Source of the DNA: Loktanella sp.
GTDB taxonomy: Bacteria; Pseudomonadota; Alphaproteobacteria; Rhodobacterales; Rhodobacteraceae
DNA length: 64,000 nucleotides
Assembly (NCBI GenBank): GCA_017390475.1
Contig: JAFPBO010000013.1
Coordinates: forward strand, 124,001-188,000
Direction of reading: 5' to 3'
Shown here: piece after piece, positions 9,822-19,070 of the stretch
How positions within the stretch are numbered: the first letter of the stretch is position 1
Layout: the number at the start of each line of letters is the position of its first letter
Program-made: the position numbers and the translations under genes
Notes under the pieces: generated by a model
Told to the model about the DNA's origin: nothing
What the model saw: only the letters and a program-made list of their open reading frames with translations
Database searches by the model: none

Positions 9822-11486
9822 ATGATGACGCGCAGATTTCGCCTGACGATGGCACAGATGAACCCGACCGTCGGCGATCTGGCGGGCAATGCGACGCTGG
9901 CGCGGCAGGCGTGGCAGGCGGGCAAGGACGCGGGCGCTGATTTGGTGGTCCTGCCCGAGATGTTCCTGACCGGCTATCAGACGCAGGATCTGGTGCGCAA
10001 ACCAGCCTTTGTCGCGGATGCCGCCCGCCATCTGGACGCGCTCACGCAGGATTGCGCGGATGGTCCCGCCCTTGGCATCGGCCTGCCGATGTTTGACGAA
10101 GGCAGGCTCTATAATTGCTATGTCTATCTGGCGGGTGGCAAGATCACCGCGCGGTTCCGGAAACATTTCCTGCCCAATTTCAACGTCTTTGACGAGGTGC
10201 GGCTGTTCAAAAGCGCCGATATTTCCGGCCCGGTTACCTTTGGCGACAGTCCCCGCATCGGCACCCCGATTTGCGAAGATGCCTGGTATCCCGATGTCTG
10301 CGAAACTATGGTCGAAAGCGGGGCGGAGATTTTGGTGGTCCCGAATGGTTCACCCTATTTCCGCGACAAATTCCCGATCCGGATGCAGACGATGATCGCC
10401 CGCGTGGTCGAAAACGACGTGCCTTTGGTCTATCTGAACATGACCGGCGGTCAGGATGACCAGATGTTCGACGGCGGCTCATTCGTGCTGAACCAGGTTG
10501 GCCGGTTGGCGGTGCAATTGCCGGTGTTTGACGATGCCATCGCGCATGTGGATTTTGAAGATAGCGGCGATGGCTGGGTAGCGCTGGACGGCGCAAAGGC
10601 GCTGCTGCCGGGGAGCATCGAACAGGATTACCGGGCCATGGTGGATGCTTTGCGCGATTACATGCGCAAGACCGGATTCAAAAAGGTGCTGCTCGGCCTG
10701 TCGGGTGGTATCGATTCTGCGATTGTCGCCGCTATTGCCGTCGACGCGCTGGGCGCAGACAATGTCCGTTGCGTGATGCTGCCATCGGAATACACCTCGC
10801 AAGCCTCATTGGACGATGCGGCGGCAGCGGCGCAGGCTTTGGGCTGTCGCTATGACACGATCAGCATCGCTGGCCCGCGCGCGGCGGTGACAGAGGCTCT
10901 GGCACCTTTGTTCGGTGATCTGCCTGCCGATCTGACCGAGGAAAATATCCAGTCCCGCATCCGCGGCCTGCTGCTGATGGCGCAGTCCAACAAATTCGGG
11001 GAAATGCTCCTGACCACCGGCAATAAATCCGAGGTCGCGGTGGGCTATGCCACGATCTATGGCGATATGGCGGGCGGCTATAACCCGATCAAGGATATGT
11101 ATAAAACCCGCGTCTTTGACACCTGCCGCTGGCGCAACACCAATCACCGCGACTGGATGCAGGGGCCAGCGGGCGAGGTGATCCCGTCCGCGATTATCGA
11201 CAAACCGCCATCAGCCGAACTTCGCCCGGACCAAAAGGACGAAGACAGCCTGCCGCCCTATGACGTGCTGGATGGTATCTTGACGATGCTGGTGGATGAT
11301 GACGCGTCAGTCGCGGACTGCGTCGCGGCAGGCTATGACCGCGAGACGGTGAAAAAGATCGAACATCTGGTCTATATCAGCGAATATAAACGGTTTCAGG
11401 CCGCGCCTGGCCCGCGTTTGTCGGATCGCGCCTTCTGGCTGGACCGGCGTTACCCCATCGTCAACCGCTGGCGCGATCCAAGCTGA
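9822..11486 (+). CDS. nadE: Glutamine-dependent NAD+ synthase
   Basis: Makes NAD+ from deamido-NAD+ using ammonia channelled from glutamine. 554 aa, usual for the two-domain form. N-terminal nitrilase-type glutaminase with the Glu-Lys-Cys triad in PEMFLTG, RKHFLPN and PICEDAW; C-terminal synthetase with the PP-loop LSGGIDSAI. AGGA sits 5 nt before the first of two adjacent ATGs (9822, 9825); either may be used. The frame is open further upstream, but that part has no family similarity. Its stop abuts the stop of the convergent metallo-hydrolase. Confidence 0.96.
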   Translation: MMTRRFRLTMAQMNPTVGDLAGNATLARQAWQAGKDAGADLVVLPEMFLTGYQTQDLVRKPAFVADAARHLDALTQDCADGPALGIGLPMFDEGRLYNCYVYLAGGKITARFRKHFLPNFNVFDEVRLFKSADISGPVTFGDSPRIGTPICEDAWYPDVCETMVESGAEILVVPNGSPYFRDKFPIRMQTMIARVVENDVPLVYLNMTGGQDDQMFDGGSFVLNQVGRLAVQLPVFDDAIAHVDFEDSGDGWVALDGAKALLPGSIEQDYRAMVDALRDYMRKTGFKKVLLGLSGGIDSAIVAAIAVDALGADNVRCVMLPSEYTSQASLDDAAAAAQALGCRYDTISIAGPRAAVTEALAPLFGDLPADLTEENIQSRIRGLLLMAQSNKFGEMLLTTGNKSEVAVGYATIYGDMAGGYNPIKDMYKTRVFDTCRWRNTNHRDWMQGPAGEVIPSAIIDKPPSAELRPDQKDEDSLPPYDVLDGILTMLVDDDASVADCVAAGYDRETVKKIEHLVYISEYKRFQAAPGPRLSDRAFWLDRRYPIVNRWRDPS

Positions 11487-12404
11487 TCAGATCAGCTGAT
11501 AGGAATGTGGCACGAAATGGAACGTGTCATCCGCGCGGGTGTCGATATAGCCCAGACCGGGGAACGGCATGTGGTAGCCGATCAACGGAATCCGGTCAGC
11601 AGCGGCCATGTTCATAACTTGACGACGAGTCGCGGCGGCGGCTTCTTTGTCCATGTCAAACAGGACCTCCCAATCGGGGTGGGCGACGGACCAGACGTAA
11701 TGGTTGGCGACATCGGCCATCAGCAGCAATTGTGACCCGTTGCTTTCCAGCATGTAACCCATGTGGCCCGGTGTATGGCCAAAGGTCGCCATGCTTGTCA
11801 CGCCACCGCGCACATCGTCGCCGTCACCGATGAAACTGAACTTTTCAGCCAATGGGCGGACCTTGGCTTCGAACCCTTCGTTTTCGGCGGCCGCCCAATG
11901 GTCGAATTCCACCTGACCTGTCACATAGGCGGCATTGGCAAAGGTTTCGGCACCGGATTCGTCGGTCAGACCGCCGATGTGGTCGCCGTGCATATGGCTG
12001 ATGACAACATGGGTGATCTGGTCGGGGGTATACCCGGCACCGGCAAGGGCGGCGGTGATCCCTGCGGCATCATTGCCGGTATCGAACAGGATCAGCTCTG
12101 ACCCGGTGTTCAGCACAGTGGGGGTAAAGAAAAACTGCGCCGCATCGGTGGGGATGAAATTTTGCGCACTGACCTCTGCAAAAGTGTCTGCATCGACGTT
12201 CATGCCGAAAATGTTCTGCGGGTTTTCCACGCGGCGGCTGCCGGACAGCAGGGTGGTCACCTGAAAGTCGCCCAAGGTGAAATGACGATGGGTGGGCAGG
12301 GTGGATGCGGCAGGGGCGGCCTGCGCCTGCACCAGCGAAGGGGCGGCAGCGGCCAAGGGCAGGGCAGCCCCGGACAGCAGAGCCTGACGGCGGGAAATCA
12401 GCAT
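11487..12404 (-). CDS. Tat-exported MBL-fold metallo-hydrolase
   Basis: 305 aa. The N-terminus carries a twin-arginine signal (SRRQALL, then a hydrophobic stretch and AxA-like sites near residues 25-30), so a folded, metal-loaded enzyme in the periplasm is expected. The metallo-beta-lactamase signature HxHxDH is present as SHMHGDHIGGL, with a downstream GHTPGHMGY and DVANH providing further metal ligands. Resembles quorum-quenching lactonase/hydrolase-type MBL proteins, but the substrate cannot be assigned. Convergent with nadE, divergent from gltX. Confidence 0.9.
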   Translation of the reverse strand: MLISRRQALLSGAALPLAAAAPSLVQAQAAPAASTLPTHRHFTLGDFQVTTLLSGSRRVENPQNIFGMNVDADTFAEVSAQNFIPTDAAQFFFTPTVLNTGSELILFDTGNDAAGITAALAGAGYTPDQITHVVISHMHGDHIGGLTDESGAETFANAAYVTGQVEFDHWAAAENEGFEAKVRPLAEKFSFIGDGDDVRGGVTSMATFGHTPGHMGYMLESNGSQLLLMADVANHYVWSVAHPDWEVLFDMDKEAAAATRRQVMNMAAADRIPLIGYHMPFPGLGYIDTRADDTFHFVPHSYQLI

Positions 12405-12544
12405 AACGAAATCCTATCATTGTTAAGGTGACGCAAAGTTAGCCCCACAACCCCTGCCGCCAACCCACGGTTTCGTGAATGCCTGCCTTGCATGGACAAA
12501 ACTGGTCCAGCATGACAAAGCGTGCCGGAACAGGAGTACATCGC

Positions 12545-13867
12545 ATGACCACGACAAGATTCGCCCCATCGCCCACTGGCTGGATCCATATCGGCAACCT
12601 GCGCGCGGCGCTGTTCAACTATGCGATAGCACGACAGAACGGCGGCACCTTCGTGCTGCGGATCGACGACACCGATCCTGAACGGTCAAAGGATGAATAT
12701 GTCGAGGGCATCAAGGCTGATCTGACCTGGCTGGGCCTGACATGGGACCGGATGGAATACCAGTCCCGCCGCATGGACCGTTACCTTGATGCCAAGCAGC
12801 GGCTGATCGACATGGGGCGTCTGTATGAATGTTTCGAGACTCCGGTCGAACTGGACCTCAAGCGTAAAAAGCAGCTGAACATGGGCAAACCGCCGGTCTA
12901 TGACCGCGCGGCGCTGAACCTGTCCGAGGATGAAAAGAACGCCCTGCGCGCGGAACGCGGATCGCATTGGCGTTTCAAGCTGGATCAGGAACGGATCGAA
13001 TGGGCGGACGGGATCATCGGCGATATCTCTATCGATGCGGCATCGGTCAGTGATCCAGTGTTGTTCAAGAATGACGGGCAGATCCTTTATACGCTGGCAT
13101 CTGTTGTCGATGACGTCGAAATGGGAATTACCGATATCGTGCGCGGATCAGACCACGTGACCAATACTGCGACACAGATTCAGATCATTCAGGCGCTTGG
13201 CGGGACTGTGCCGCGTTTCGCGCATCATTCACTGTTGACTGGCCCGAATGGCGAAGCTTTGTCGAAACGCCTTGGCACATTGTCGCTGCGCGATCTGCGC
13301 GCGCAGGGTGTCGCCCCGCAGGCGATCCTGTCGCTGATGGCGCGGCTGGGTTCTTCTGATCCGGTAGAATTGCGCGCCAATGTGGCCGAGGTCGTGGCAG
13401 GCTTTGATCTGTCGAAATTCGGATCGGCCCCGACGAAATTTGATGCGGCTGACCTTGACCCGCTGACCGCGCGCTATTTGGCGACCCTGTCTGCGACGGA
13501 TGTGGCCGATGTCCTGACATCGGCTGGCGTGCCGACGCCGCTTGCTGCGCCGTTCTGGCATCTGGTGCGCGACAATATCACCAAGCTTGATGATGTCGCT
13601 GGCTGGTGGGCGATGTTCCGCGACGGGGCCACGCCATTGGTTGCGGATGAGGACCGGGAGTTTATTGCCCAAGCTTTCGATCTGCTGGGTGATCCGCCCT
13701 ATGCGGCGGACACATGGTCCAGCTGGACCAATGCCGTGAAAGAGGCGACAGGCCGCAAGGGCAAGGGCTTGTTCATGCCGCTGCGCAAAGCGGTCACCGG
13801 GCTGGAACGCGGCCCGGAAATGGCGGATGTCATGCCGCTGCTGCAGGTCAAACCGCGCGCGGTCTAG
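12545..13867 (+). CDS. gltX: Glutamate--tRNA ligase (short GluRS2-like form)
   Basis: Class I aminoacyl-tRNA synthetase charging tRNA-Glu (or a subset of tRNAs). About 440 aa. Seen: the HIGH signature in PSPTGWIHIGNLR, a conserved RIDDTDPERS, and the second signature as ALSKR where KLSKR/KMSKS is usual. The size and N-terminus match the shorter of the two GltX paralogues many alphaproteobacteria carry. GGAG lies 8-9 nt before the ATG at 12545; an in-frame ATG at 12479 has no family similarity before the chosen start. Overlaps the convergent GGCT-like gene by 4 nt. Confidence 0.93.
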   Translation: MTTTRFAPSPTGWIHIGNLRAALFNYAIARQNGGTFVLRIDDTDPERSKDEYVEGIKADLTWLGLTWDRMEYQSRRMDRYLDAKQRLIDMGRLYECFETPVELDLKRKKQLNMGKPPVYDRAALNLSEDEKNALRAERGSHWRFKLDQERIEWADGIIGDISIDAASVSDPVLFKNDGQILYTLASVVDDVEMGITDIVRGSDHVTNTATQIQIIQALGGTVPRFAHHSLLTGPNGEALSKRLGTLSLRDLRAQGVAPQAILSLMARLGSSDPVELRANVAEVVAGFDLSKFGSAPTKFDAADLDPLTARYLATLSATDVADVLTSAGVPTPLAAPFWHLVRDNITKLDDVAGWWAMFRDGATPLVADEDREFIAQAFDLLGDPPYAADTWSSWTNAVKEATGRKGKGLFMPLRKAVTGLERGPEMADVMPLLQVKPRAV

Positions 13868-14412
13868 CGGTTTCCCTGCATCATCTGCTGCAGATAATGA
13901 TCCACCAGCGCCGTCTGCGCCGCAGTCAGGCGCTGGTGACGCGGATATGCGGGCGCTGCGCGGTCATCATGGATCGCGCGCCAACCCGATGTGCTGGCAA
14001 AGAGATCCGCCACGCCGGTTTCGCCGTACACCTGCCAGAAACCCTGCACCACGACATCCAGATAGCTGCGTAGGATCGGGGCCTTGACCCTGTTTCTGAT
14101 CCGCACTTCCGGGCTGACCTGATAGATGGCGACATCGCGGGCTGTGCCGCCTTGCATCACGGTGACGGGGTGACGGTCATAGCCGGTTTCGCGCAGATCG
14201 AGCATGGCCCAATCGCCCCCCGGCACCTGTGCGGTGATGCCGTCGATCACGCAGGAGGGGTCAGGTTCCACCGACAGGAATGCCGCGTCCCGTATGCCGG
14301 TGGTGATCCAGACCCGCCGCCAGCCTGCCAGCCGTGCAGGCAGAGGGTCTGCATTGGTGTGTGTCGCCAGATTCACCAAAGAACCATAGCCAAAGAATGC
14401 CGGATTGTTCAT
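13864..14412 (-). CDS. Gamma-glutamylcyclotransferase-like (AIG2/GGCT fold) protein
   Basis: 182 aa. The N-terminal FFGYGSLVN is the substrate-binding loop typical of the GGCT/AIG2 fold; a glutamate expected as the catalytic base is plausible in the central region but I cannot assign it with certainty. It could act on gamma-glutamyl peptides or be a non-catalytic relative. Its start overlaps the stop of the upstream ABC permease (ATGA), so it is the last gene of a three-gene minus-strand operon. Confidence 0.8.
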   Translation of the reverse strand: MNNPAFFGYGSLVNLATHTNADPLPARLAGWRRVWITTGIRDAAFLSVEPDPSCVIDGITAQVPGGDWAMLDLRETGYDRHPVTVMQGGTARDVAIYQVSPEVRIRNRVKAPILRSYLDVVVQGFWQVYGETGVADLFASTSGWRAIHDDRAAPAYPRHQRLTAAQTALVDHYLQQMMQGNR

Positions 14413-16925
14413 TCTCGCGCCCTTAGCACCTGCGCCGGTTTCGCCGCAAGAGGGCGCAGCGCGAAAAACAGACCGGCCAGCAAGGAGGCCATGATCCCAC
14501 CGCCGATGATCAGCAAGGCATTGCCCCAGATCACGCGATAGCCGGTATCCATGATGAATGTCGCCACCGCCCAGCCGCCAAGGATGCCTGCCCCAAGAGC
14601 AACGATCCCCGCTGCCAGCCCCAGCAAGCCAGAGCGCAGCGCGAAACTTGCCAGAATACTGCTCCGTGATGCGCCGAGCGTCTTCAGCACGGCGGCTTCA
14701 TAGGTCCGGGTACGTTCGCCCGCTGCCGCCGCACCGATCAGCACCAGAAATCCGGTGATCAGCGTGATCAGCGCGCCATAGCGCGTCGCGGCGGAAATGC
14801 CGCCGACCAGTTCGATCACCTGATCAATTGCGTCGCGCACCCGGATCGCAGTGATATTGGGATAGGCAGTGGCCAGATCGCGCAGGATCGCAGCCTCGGC
14901 CTCTGGCGTCGCATAGACGGTGGAAATCCAGCTATGCGGCGCGCCTTCCAATGCGCCTTGGTTCATCGCCAGTACGAAACCGATGCCCGCATCTTCCCAG
15001 CTGACATTGCGGAAACTGGTGACCTCGCCGGTGATATCGCGGCTAAGGATATTCACCGTCAGCATGTCACCCAGCTGCAACCCGATCTCGGCAGCTTCCT
15101 CTGCGGCAAAGCTGATCTGGGGTGGACCGTCATAGCCTTCGGGCCACCATTCGCCTGCCGTGATCTCGGTCCCCGTGGGCTGTGCATCGGCATAGGTTAC
15201 GCCGCGATCACCGCGCACGACCCAATGGCCGCCTGCGACCTCGGTCGCGGACTGTCCGTTGATCTGCGTGATGATGCCGCGCAACATCGGTGCGCTGTCA
15301 TAGCGGCTGACAGCCGCGTCCCCGTCCAGCCGCGCGCGGAAACCGTCGATCTGGTCGGGTTGGATGTCGACGAAGAAATAGCTGGGTGCCACGGCTGGCA
15401 GATCATCGGCAAATGAACTGCGCAGATTGCCATCGATCTGGCCGACCGCTGCCAGTACGGTCAGGCCAAGGCCCAGTGATAGCACGACAGATGTGCTTTC
15501 ACCCCCCCGCGCACCAATCGACCCCAGCGCCATGCGCAACGATGTCCGCCCGCGCGCCACATTGCGCAGCCGCCGCGCGAACCAGCGGATGACAAAGGCG
15601 GCAAGGATCAGGATCGCCAGCGACCCGGTGATTCCGCCTGCGGTCCAGAGCGTCAGGAACAAAGTGCCTGAGAACCAGATCGCCGCCCCGACCAGCAAGG
15701 CGACCAGCACCGCGATCACCACCAGATAGGGCCAGCCGGGCAGGGCGCGCGACGCGGCAAAAGCATCGCGGAACAGGGTCGCGGCGCGGATATCTTCTGT
15801 TTTGGCGAGTGGCCAGAGAGTGAAGATCAGCGCGGCTAGAATACCGTAGATGGCGGCCTCGATCAAAGGTGCCGGATAGATGGTGAAGACCGCAGGCACG
15901 GGCAACCGCGCCTCGATCAATGGTGCAAAGACCACCGGCAAGCCCGCACCAAGCAGCAGGCCAAGTGCGACACCAACCAAGGTCTGCACTCCGATCTGGA
16001 TGAAATAGGTCATGAAAATGATGGCCCGGGTCGCGCCCAGCGTTTTCAGCGTGGCAATCACGCTCGTCTTACCAGCAAGATAGGCGCGCACTGCCGATGA
16101 CACGCCGATGCCGCCCACGGCCAGCCCCGAAAGGCCGACAAGGATCAGGAAGGCCCCGATCCGGTCCACGAATTGCGCTGCCCCGCCCGCGCCACGCCTG
16201 CTGTCGCGCCAGCGCATCCCCGCATCGCGGAACTGTGCCTCGGCCTGTTGCTCCAGCACAGCAAGGTCCGCGCCTCCGGGCAGGTCGAGCCGGTATTGCG
16301 TGGAAAACAACGTGCCTTCGACGATCAGGCCGGAGCCTTCCAGATCGTCGGTCAAAACAATCGTGCGCGGGCCAAGCCCGAACCCGGCCGCGGCATTATC
16401 CGGGAACCGTTCCAAAATGGCGCGCAGGGTGAAATCGGCGTCACCCAGCCGGAACGTATCGCCGGGGACCAGCCCGAGCCTGTCGGCCAGCACGCGTTCC
16501 ATGACGCCGCCCTGATCGGCCAGCGCCTGATCCAGCGGCATCGCCGGGTCCAGTTGCACAGCGCCGATCAGCGGATAGGCATCATCTACCGCGCGGATCT
16601 GCGTCAGGCCGCGTTCGGTATCTTCTCCGCGTTCCACCACCGCCATTGACCGGAAGTCGACGGTTTCGGAAATGTTGTCGGAAATGCTTTCCAGCCAAAT
16701 CAGTTCCTCGTCCCGGGCAAAGCGATAGGTGAATTCTACCTCGGCATCGCCACCGAGCAAGGCTGCACCGTCGCGGGTCAGCCCGGCCTCGATCCCGGCG
16801 CGCACAGTGCCGACCGCGGCAATCGCCGCGACACCCAGCGCGAGGCAGGCCAGAAACACGCGGAAACCGCGCAGACCCCCGCGCAATTCGCGCAAAGCGA
16901 AACGAGAGGCGATGCGCAGGGTCAT
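14409..16925 (-). CDS. FtsX-like ABC transporter permease (YbbP type)
   Basis: 838 aa membrane protein. An N-terminal membrane helix (FLACLALGVAAIAAVGTV) precedes a large periplasmic MacB/PCD-like domain, then a cluster of helices, a second soluble domain and a C-terminal FtsX helix group: the duplicated 10-helix layout of YbbP. With the adjacent ATPase it forms a YbbAP-type complex, a mechanotransmission-class ABC system believed to extract lipids or hydrophobic compounds from the inner membrane. Overlaps its ATPase partner by 4 nt (ATGA). Confidence 0.9.
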   Translation of the reverse strand: MTLRIASRFALRELRGGLRGFRVFLACLALGVAAIAAVGTVRAGIEAGLTRDGAALLGGDAEVEFTYRFARDEELIWLESISDNISETVDFRSMAVVERGEDTERGLTQIRAVDDAYPLIGAVQLDPAMPLDQALADQGGVMERVLADRLGLVPGDTFRLGDADFTLRAILERFPDNAAAGFGLGPRTIVLTDDLEGSGLIVEGTLFSTQYRLDLPGGADLAVLEQQAEAQFRDAGMRWRDSRRGAGGAAQFVDRIGAFLILVGLSGLAVGGIGVSSAVRAYLAGKTSVIATLKTLGATRAIIFMTYFIQIGVQTLVGVALGLLLGAGLPVVFAPLIEARLPVPAVFTIYPAPLIEAAIYGILAALIFTLWPLAKTEDIRAATLFRDAFAASRALPGWPYLVVIAVLVALLVGAAIWFSGTLFLTLWTAGGITGSLAILILAAFVIRWFARRLRNVARGRTSLRMALGSIGARGGESTSVVLSLGLGLTVLAAVGQIDGNLRSSFADDLPAVAPSYFFVDIQPDQIDGFRARLDGDAAVSRYDSAPMLRGIITQINGQSATEVAGGHWVVRGDRGVTYADAQPTGTEITAGEWWPEGYDGPPQISFAAEEAAEIGLQLGDMLTVNILSRDITGEVTSFRNVSWEDAGIGFVLAMNQGALEGAPHSWISTVYATPEAEAAILRDLATAYPNITAIRVRDAIDQVIELVGGISAATRYGALITLITGFLVLIGAAAAGERTRTYEAAVLKTLGASRSSILASFALRSGLLGLAAGIVALGAGILGGWAVATFIMDTGYRVIWGNALLIIGGGIMASLLAGLFFALRPLAAKPAQVLRARE

Positions 16926-17611
16926 TCGGCAGCCTTTGCCAGCGTGTCGATCCGCCCGTCGCGCAGATTGATCACACGGTCACAGCGCGCGGCGAGTTCA
17001 TTGGCATGGGTCACCATGATCAGCGTTGCACCATGCCGGTCGCGCAGATCGAACAGCATATCGATGATCGCCGCCCCATTGGTCGCATCCAGATTGCCGG
17101 TCGGTTCATCCGCCAGCAGGATTTTCGGGCGCGGCGCAGAGGCGCGCGCCAGGGCCACGCGCTGCTGTTCACCGCCTGACATCTGGCTGGGGTAATGGTT
17201 GATCCGGTCGCCAAGACCCACTGCGCGCAATTCCGCCTCTGCCCGGTCAAAGGCATCCCGAACCCCTGCCAATTCCAGCGGGGTCGCTACATTCTCTAAC
17301 GCGGTCATGGTCGGGATCAGGTGGAAAGATTGAAACACCACCCCCATATGATCTCTACGAAAGCGGGCCAGCTGGTCTTCGTTCATCGCTGTCAGGTTCT
17401 GGTCCAATGCCATGATCTGCCCCGATGTCGCCTGTTCCAGCCCACCCATCAACATGAGGAGCGAAGACTTGCCAGACCCACTCGGCCCGACCAGCCCCAA
17501 GGTTTCCCCCTGCGTGACCTTCAATGAGATGTCGTGCAGAATATCCACGCGGCCTGCATTGCCATCAAGGGACAGGTTGGCATCGGTGATCGTCAGAACG
17601 GGGTTGGTCAT
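16922..17611 (-). CDS. ABC transporter ATP-binding protein (YbbA/LolD-like)
   Basis: About 229 aa. Walker A GPSGSGKSS, signature MSGGEQQRVALA, Walker B ILLADEPTGNLD and a switch His in MVTHANE. Partner of the downstream permease. The upstream-open frame (to 17698) would overlap the divergent esterase; the ATG at 17611 gives the family length. The SD is weak. The start codons of this gene and an alternative start of the divergent esterase share the palindrome TGCATGCA region at 17609-17616. YbbA homologues are often divergent from a TesA-type esterase, as here. Confidence 0.93.
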   Translation of the reverse strand: MTNPVLTITDANLSLDGNAGRVDILHDISLKVTQGETLGLVGPSGSGKSSLLMLMGGLEQATSGQIMALDQNLTAMNEDQLARFRRDHMGVVFQSFHLIPTMTALENVATPLELAGVRDAFDRAEAELRAVGLGDRINHYPSQMSGGEQQRVALARASAPRPKILLADEPTGNLDATNGAAIIDMLFDLRDRHGATLIMVTHANELAARCDRVINLRDGRIDTLAKAAE

Positions 17612-17660
17612 GCATGCAGCCTTTGGTCGCGGGGTCAGTTTTGGATATGGGGCATTGCGC

Positions 17661-18296
17661 GTGTTGCGCAACCTGAGCGGGGCAGTTTTGCTGACCATGA
17701 CAGCCGCACATGCCGAAACTGTGACGATTGCGGCATTGGGGGACAGTCTGACAGCAGGTTATGGACTGGACCAAGGGCAGGGGTTCGTGCCGCAACTGGA
17801 ACAATGGCTGCGTGATCAGGGGGCCGATGTCACAATCGTGAATGCCGGTGTGTCGGGCGATACGACGGCTGGCGGCCTGGCGCGGGTGGACTGGACGCTG
17901 ACGCCCGATGTCGATGCGATGATCGTGGCGCTGGGTGGCAATGATTACCTGCGCGGGCTGGACCCCGCGAACAGCCGCGCCAATCTGGATGCTATTCTGG
18001 CGGCGGGGCAGGCGGCTGGTGTGGATATGCTGCTGGTAGGTCTGACTGTCGGTACCAATTATGGCCCTAATTTCAAACGCGAATTTGAAGGCATGTATGT
18101 CGAACTTGCCGCGCAGTATGAAACGCTGCTTTACCCCGATATGTTCGCCGCCTTGCGTGCGGGGGGCGAAACGCAGAGCGATATGCGCCGATATATGCAG
18201 GCGGACGGTATCCACCCCAGCGCCGAAGGCGTGGCGATGATTGTCGCGAATATGGGGCCAACGATATTGGAGTTGGTTGCTGCGACCCAGGAGTAA
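17661..18296 (+). CDS. SGNH/GDSL arylesterase, TesA-like, exported
   Basis: Lysophospholipase/thioesterase-type hydrolase with a periplasmic location. SGNH blocks seen: GDSLTAGYGL (nucleophile Ser), NAGVSGDTT (Gly), GGNDYLRG (Asn) and DGIHPSAEG (Asp-His). The GTG start at 17661 gives a clean signal peptide ending AHA (about 18 residues) and 211 aa; an ATG at 17610 would add 17 residues. The pairing with a YbbAP-type exporter is conserved in E. coli (tesA-ybbAP) and suggests joint work on lipids. Confidence 0.9.
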   Translation: MLRNLSGAVLLTMTAAHAETVTIAALGDSLTAGYGLDQGQGFVPQLEQWLRDQGADVTIVNAGVSGDTTAGGLARVDWTLTPDVDAMIVALGGNDYLRGLDPANSRANLDAILAAGQAAGVDMLLVGLTVGTNYGPNFKREFEGMYVELAAQYETLLYPDMFAALRAGGETQSDMRRYMQADGIHPSAEGVAMIVANMGPTILELVAATQE

Positions 18297-18353
18297 AGGC
18301 CACCGGAAGGCAACAACCGGAAGCCTGATCAATCGTCTGACGTCTAGCTTTGG

Positions 18354-18563
18354 TTAATCGGCCAGTGTCAGGTTGACCGCAGATTCGCGGCCATCACGGC
18401 TGGCTTCGATGTCGAAGTTCACCTTCTGATTGTCCTTCAATCCGGTCAGCCCGGAACGTTCGACAGCTGAGATATGTACGAATACATCCTTGGTGCCGCC
18501 ATCGGGTGCGATAAAGCCGTAGCCTTTAGTGGTGTTGAACCATTTGACAGTGCCTGAAGCCAT
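18354..18563 (-). CDS. Cold-shock protein, CspA family (copy 1)
   Basis: 69 aa single cold-shock domain. RNP1 is KGYGFIAP and RNP2 is VFVHIS, so it should bind single-stranded RNA/DNA as an RNA chaperone. Start at [14 protein letters not shown] lies close before the ATG and an earlier AGGAAA about 12 nt upstream. The upstream extension of the frame is not homologous. It is a close paralogue of the next gene, about 240 bp away on the same strand. A conserved block at 18626-18661 is repeated before the second copy. Confidence 0.95.
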   Translation of the reverse strand: MASGTVKWFNTTKGYGFIAPDGGTKDVFVHISAVERSGLTGLKDNQKVNFDIEASRDGRESAVNLTLAD

Positions 18564-18625
18564 GTCCTTGTCTTTCCTATCTTTTTCCGCTCGCTTTATG
18601 CAGCGGACCGGCTCGGTCAAAGTAA

Positions 18626-18661
18626 GATCGAATGACTGGGCCGAAAGGAGACAGTGGTCGA
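18626..18661 (-). promoter_or_regulatory. Conserved csp leader block (copy 1): hairpin with anti-SD loop
   Basis: About 63-98 nt before the csp copy 1 start. On the coding strand it reads ACTG-TCTCCTTTCGGCC-CAGT: a short stem whose loop carries CTCCTTT, the complement of a Shine-Dalgarno AAAGGAG. Flanks (TCGAC on one side, CGATC on the other) are also shared with the second copy. Could sequester the csp SD (AAGGA) or be a promoter-proximal element; no experiment known to me. Confidence 0.5.
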
Positions 18662-18753
18662 TTTATTGCCGTCGCACCCTGATGTTGCCACAATTCGCTA
18701 TAAAATCAATGAATTTTCCGAAAAGGGTGCCGTATCCGGCAGGACAGCGCGCA

Positions 18754-18787
18754 TAAAAAAACGGCGCGCAGGATATGCACGCCGTTC
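18754..18787 (-). terminator. Rho-independent terminator of csp copy 2
   Basis: Minus-strand stem AACGGCG/CGCCGTT (18786-18780 with 18766-18760) with a GC-rich inner loop, followed by seven T residues. It lies about 17 nt after the stop of the second cold-shock gene, so the two csp genes are separate transcripts. Confidence 0.9.
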
Positions 18788-18803
18788 TTTCGAATACTAT
18801 CGC

Positions 18804-19010
18804 TTATGCGAGTGCGAGATTGATCGCAGATTCGCGGCCATCACGGCCGGATTCGATGTCGAAAGTGACCTTCTGGTCATCTTTCAGGCCAGTCAGGCCG
18901 GAACGCTCAACAGCGGAGATGTGGACAAAAACGTCCTTGGATCCACCTTCGGGAGCGATAAAGCCGAAGCCTTTAGTTGCGTTGAACCACTTTACGGTGC
19001 CATTGGCCAT
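18804..19010 (-). CDS. Cold-shock protein, CspA family (copy 2)
   Basis: 68 aa cold-shock domain with RNP1 KGFGFIAP and RNP2 VFVHIS. Nearly identical to copy 1 over the core ([14 protein letters not shown] shared), differing mainly in the N-terminal Ala-Asn for Ala-Ser and in the C-terminus. GAAGGAAA lies about 7-12 nt before the ATG. It has its own terminator and its own upstream copy of the shared leader block, so the duplication included regulatory DNA. Confidence 0.95.
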   Translation of the reverse strand: MANGTVKWFNATKGFGFIAPEGGSKDVFVHISAVERSGLTGLKDDQKVTFDIESGRDGRESAINLALA

Positions 19011-19070
19011 CGTATTTTTCCTTCATGTTGCTGCCCACGAGATTGCGGCAGCTTGGCTTAGTCAGAACTT

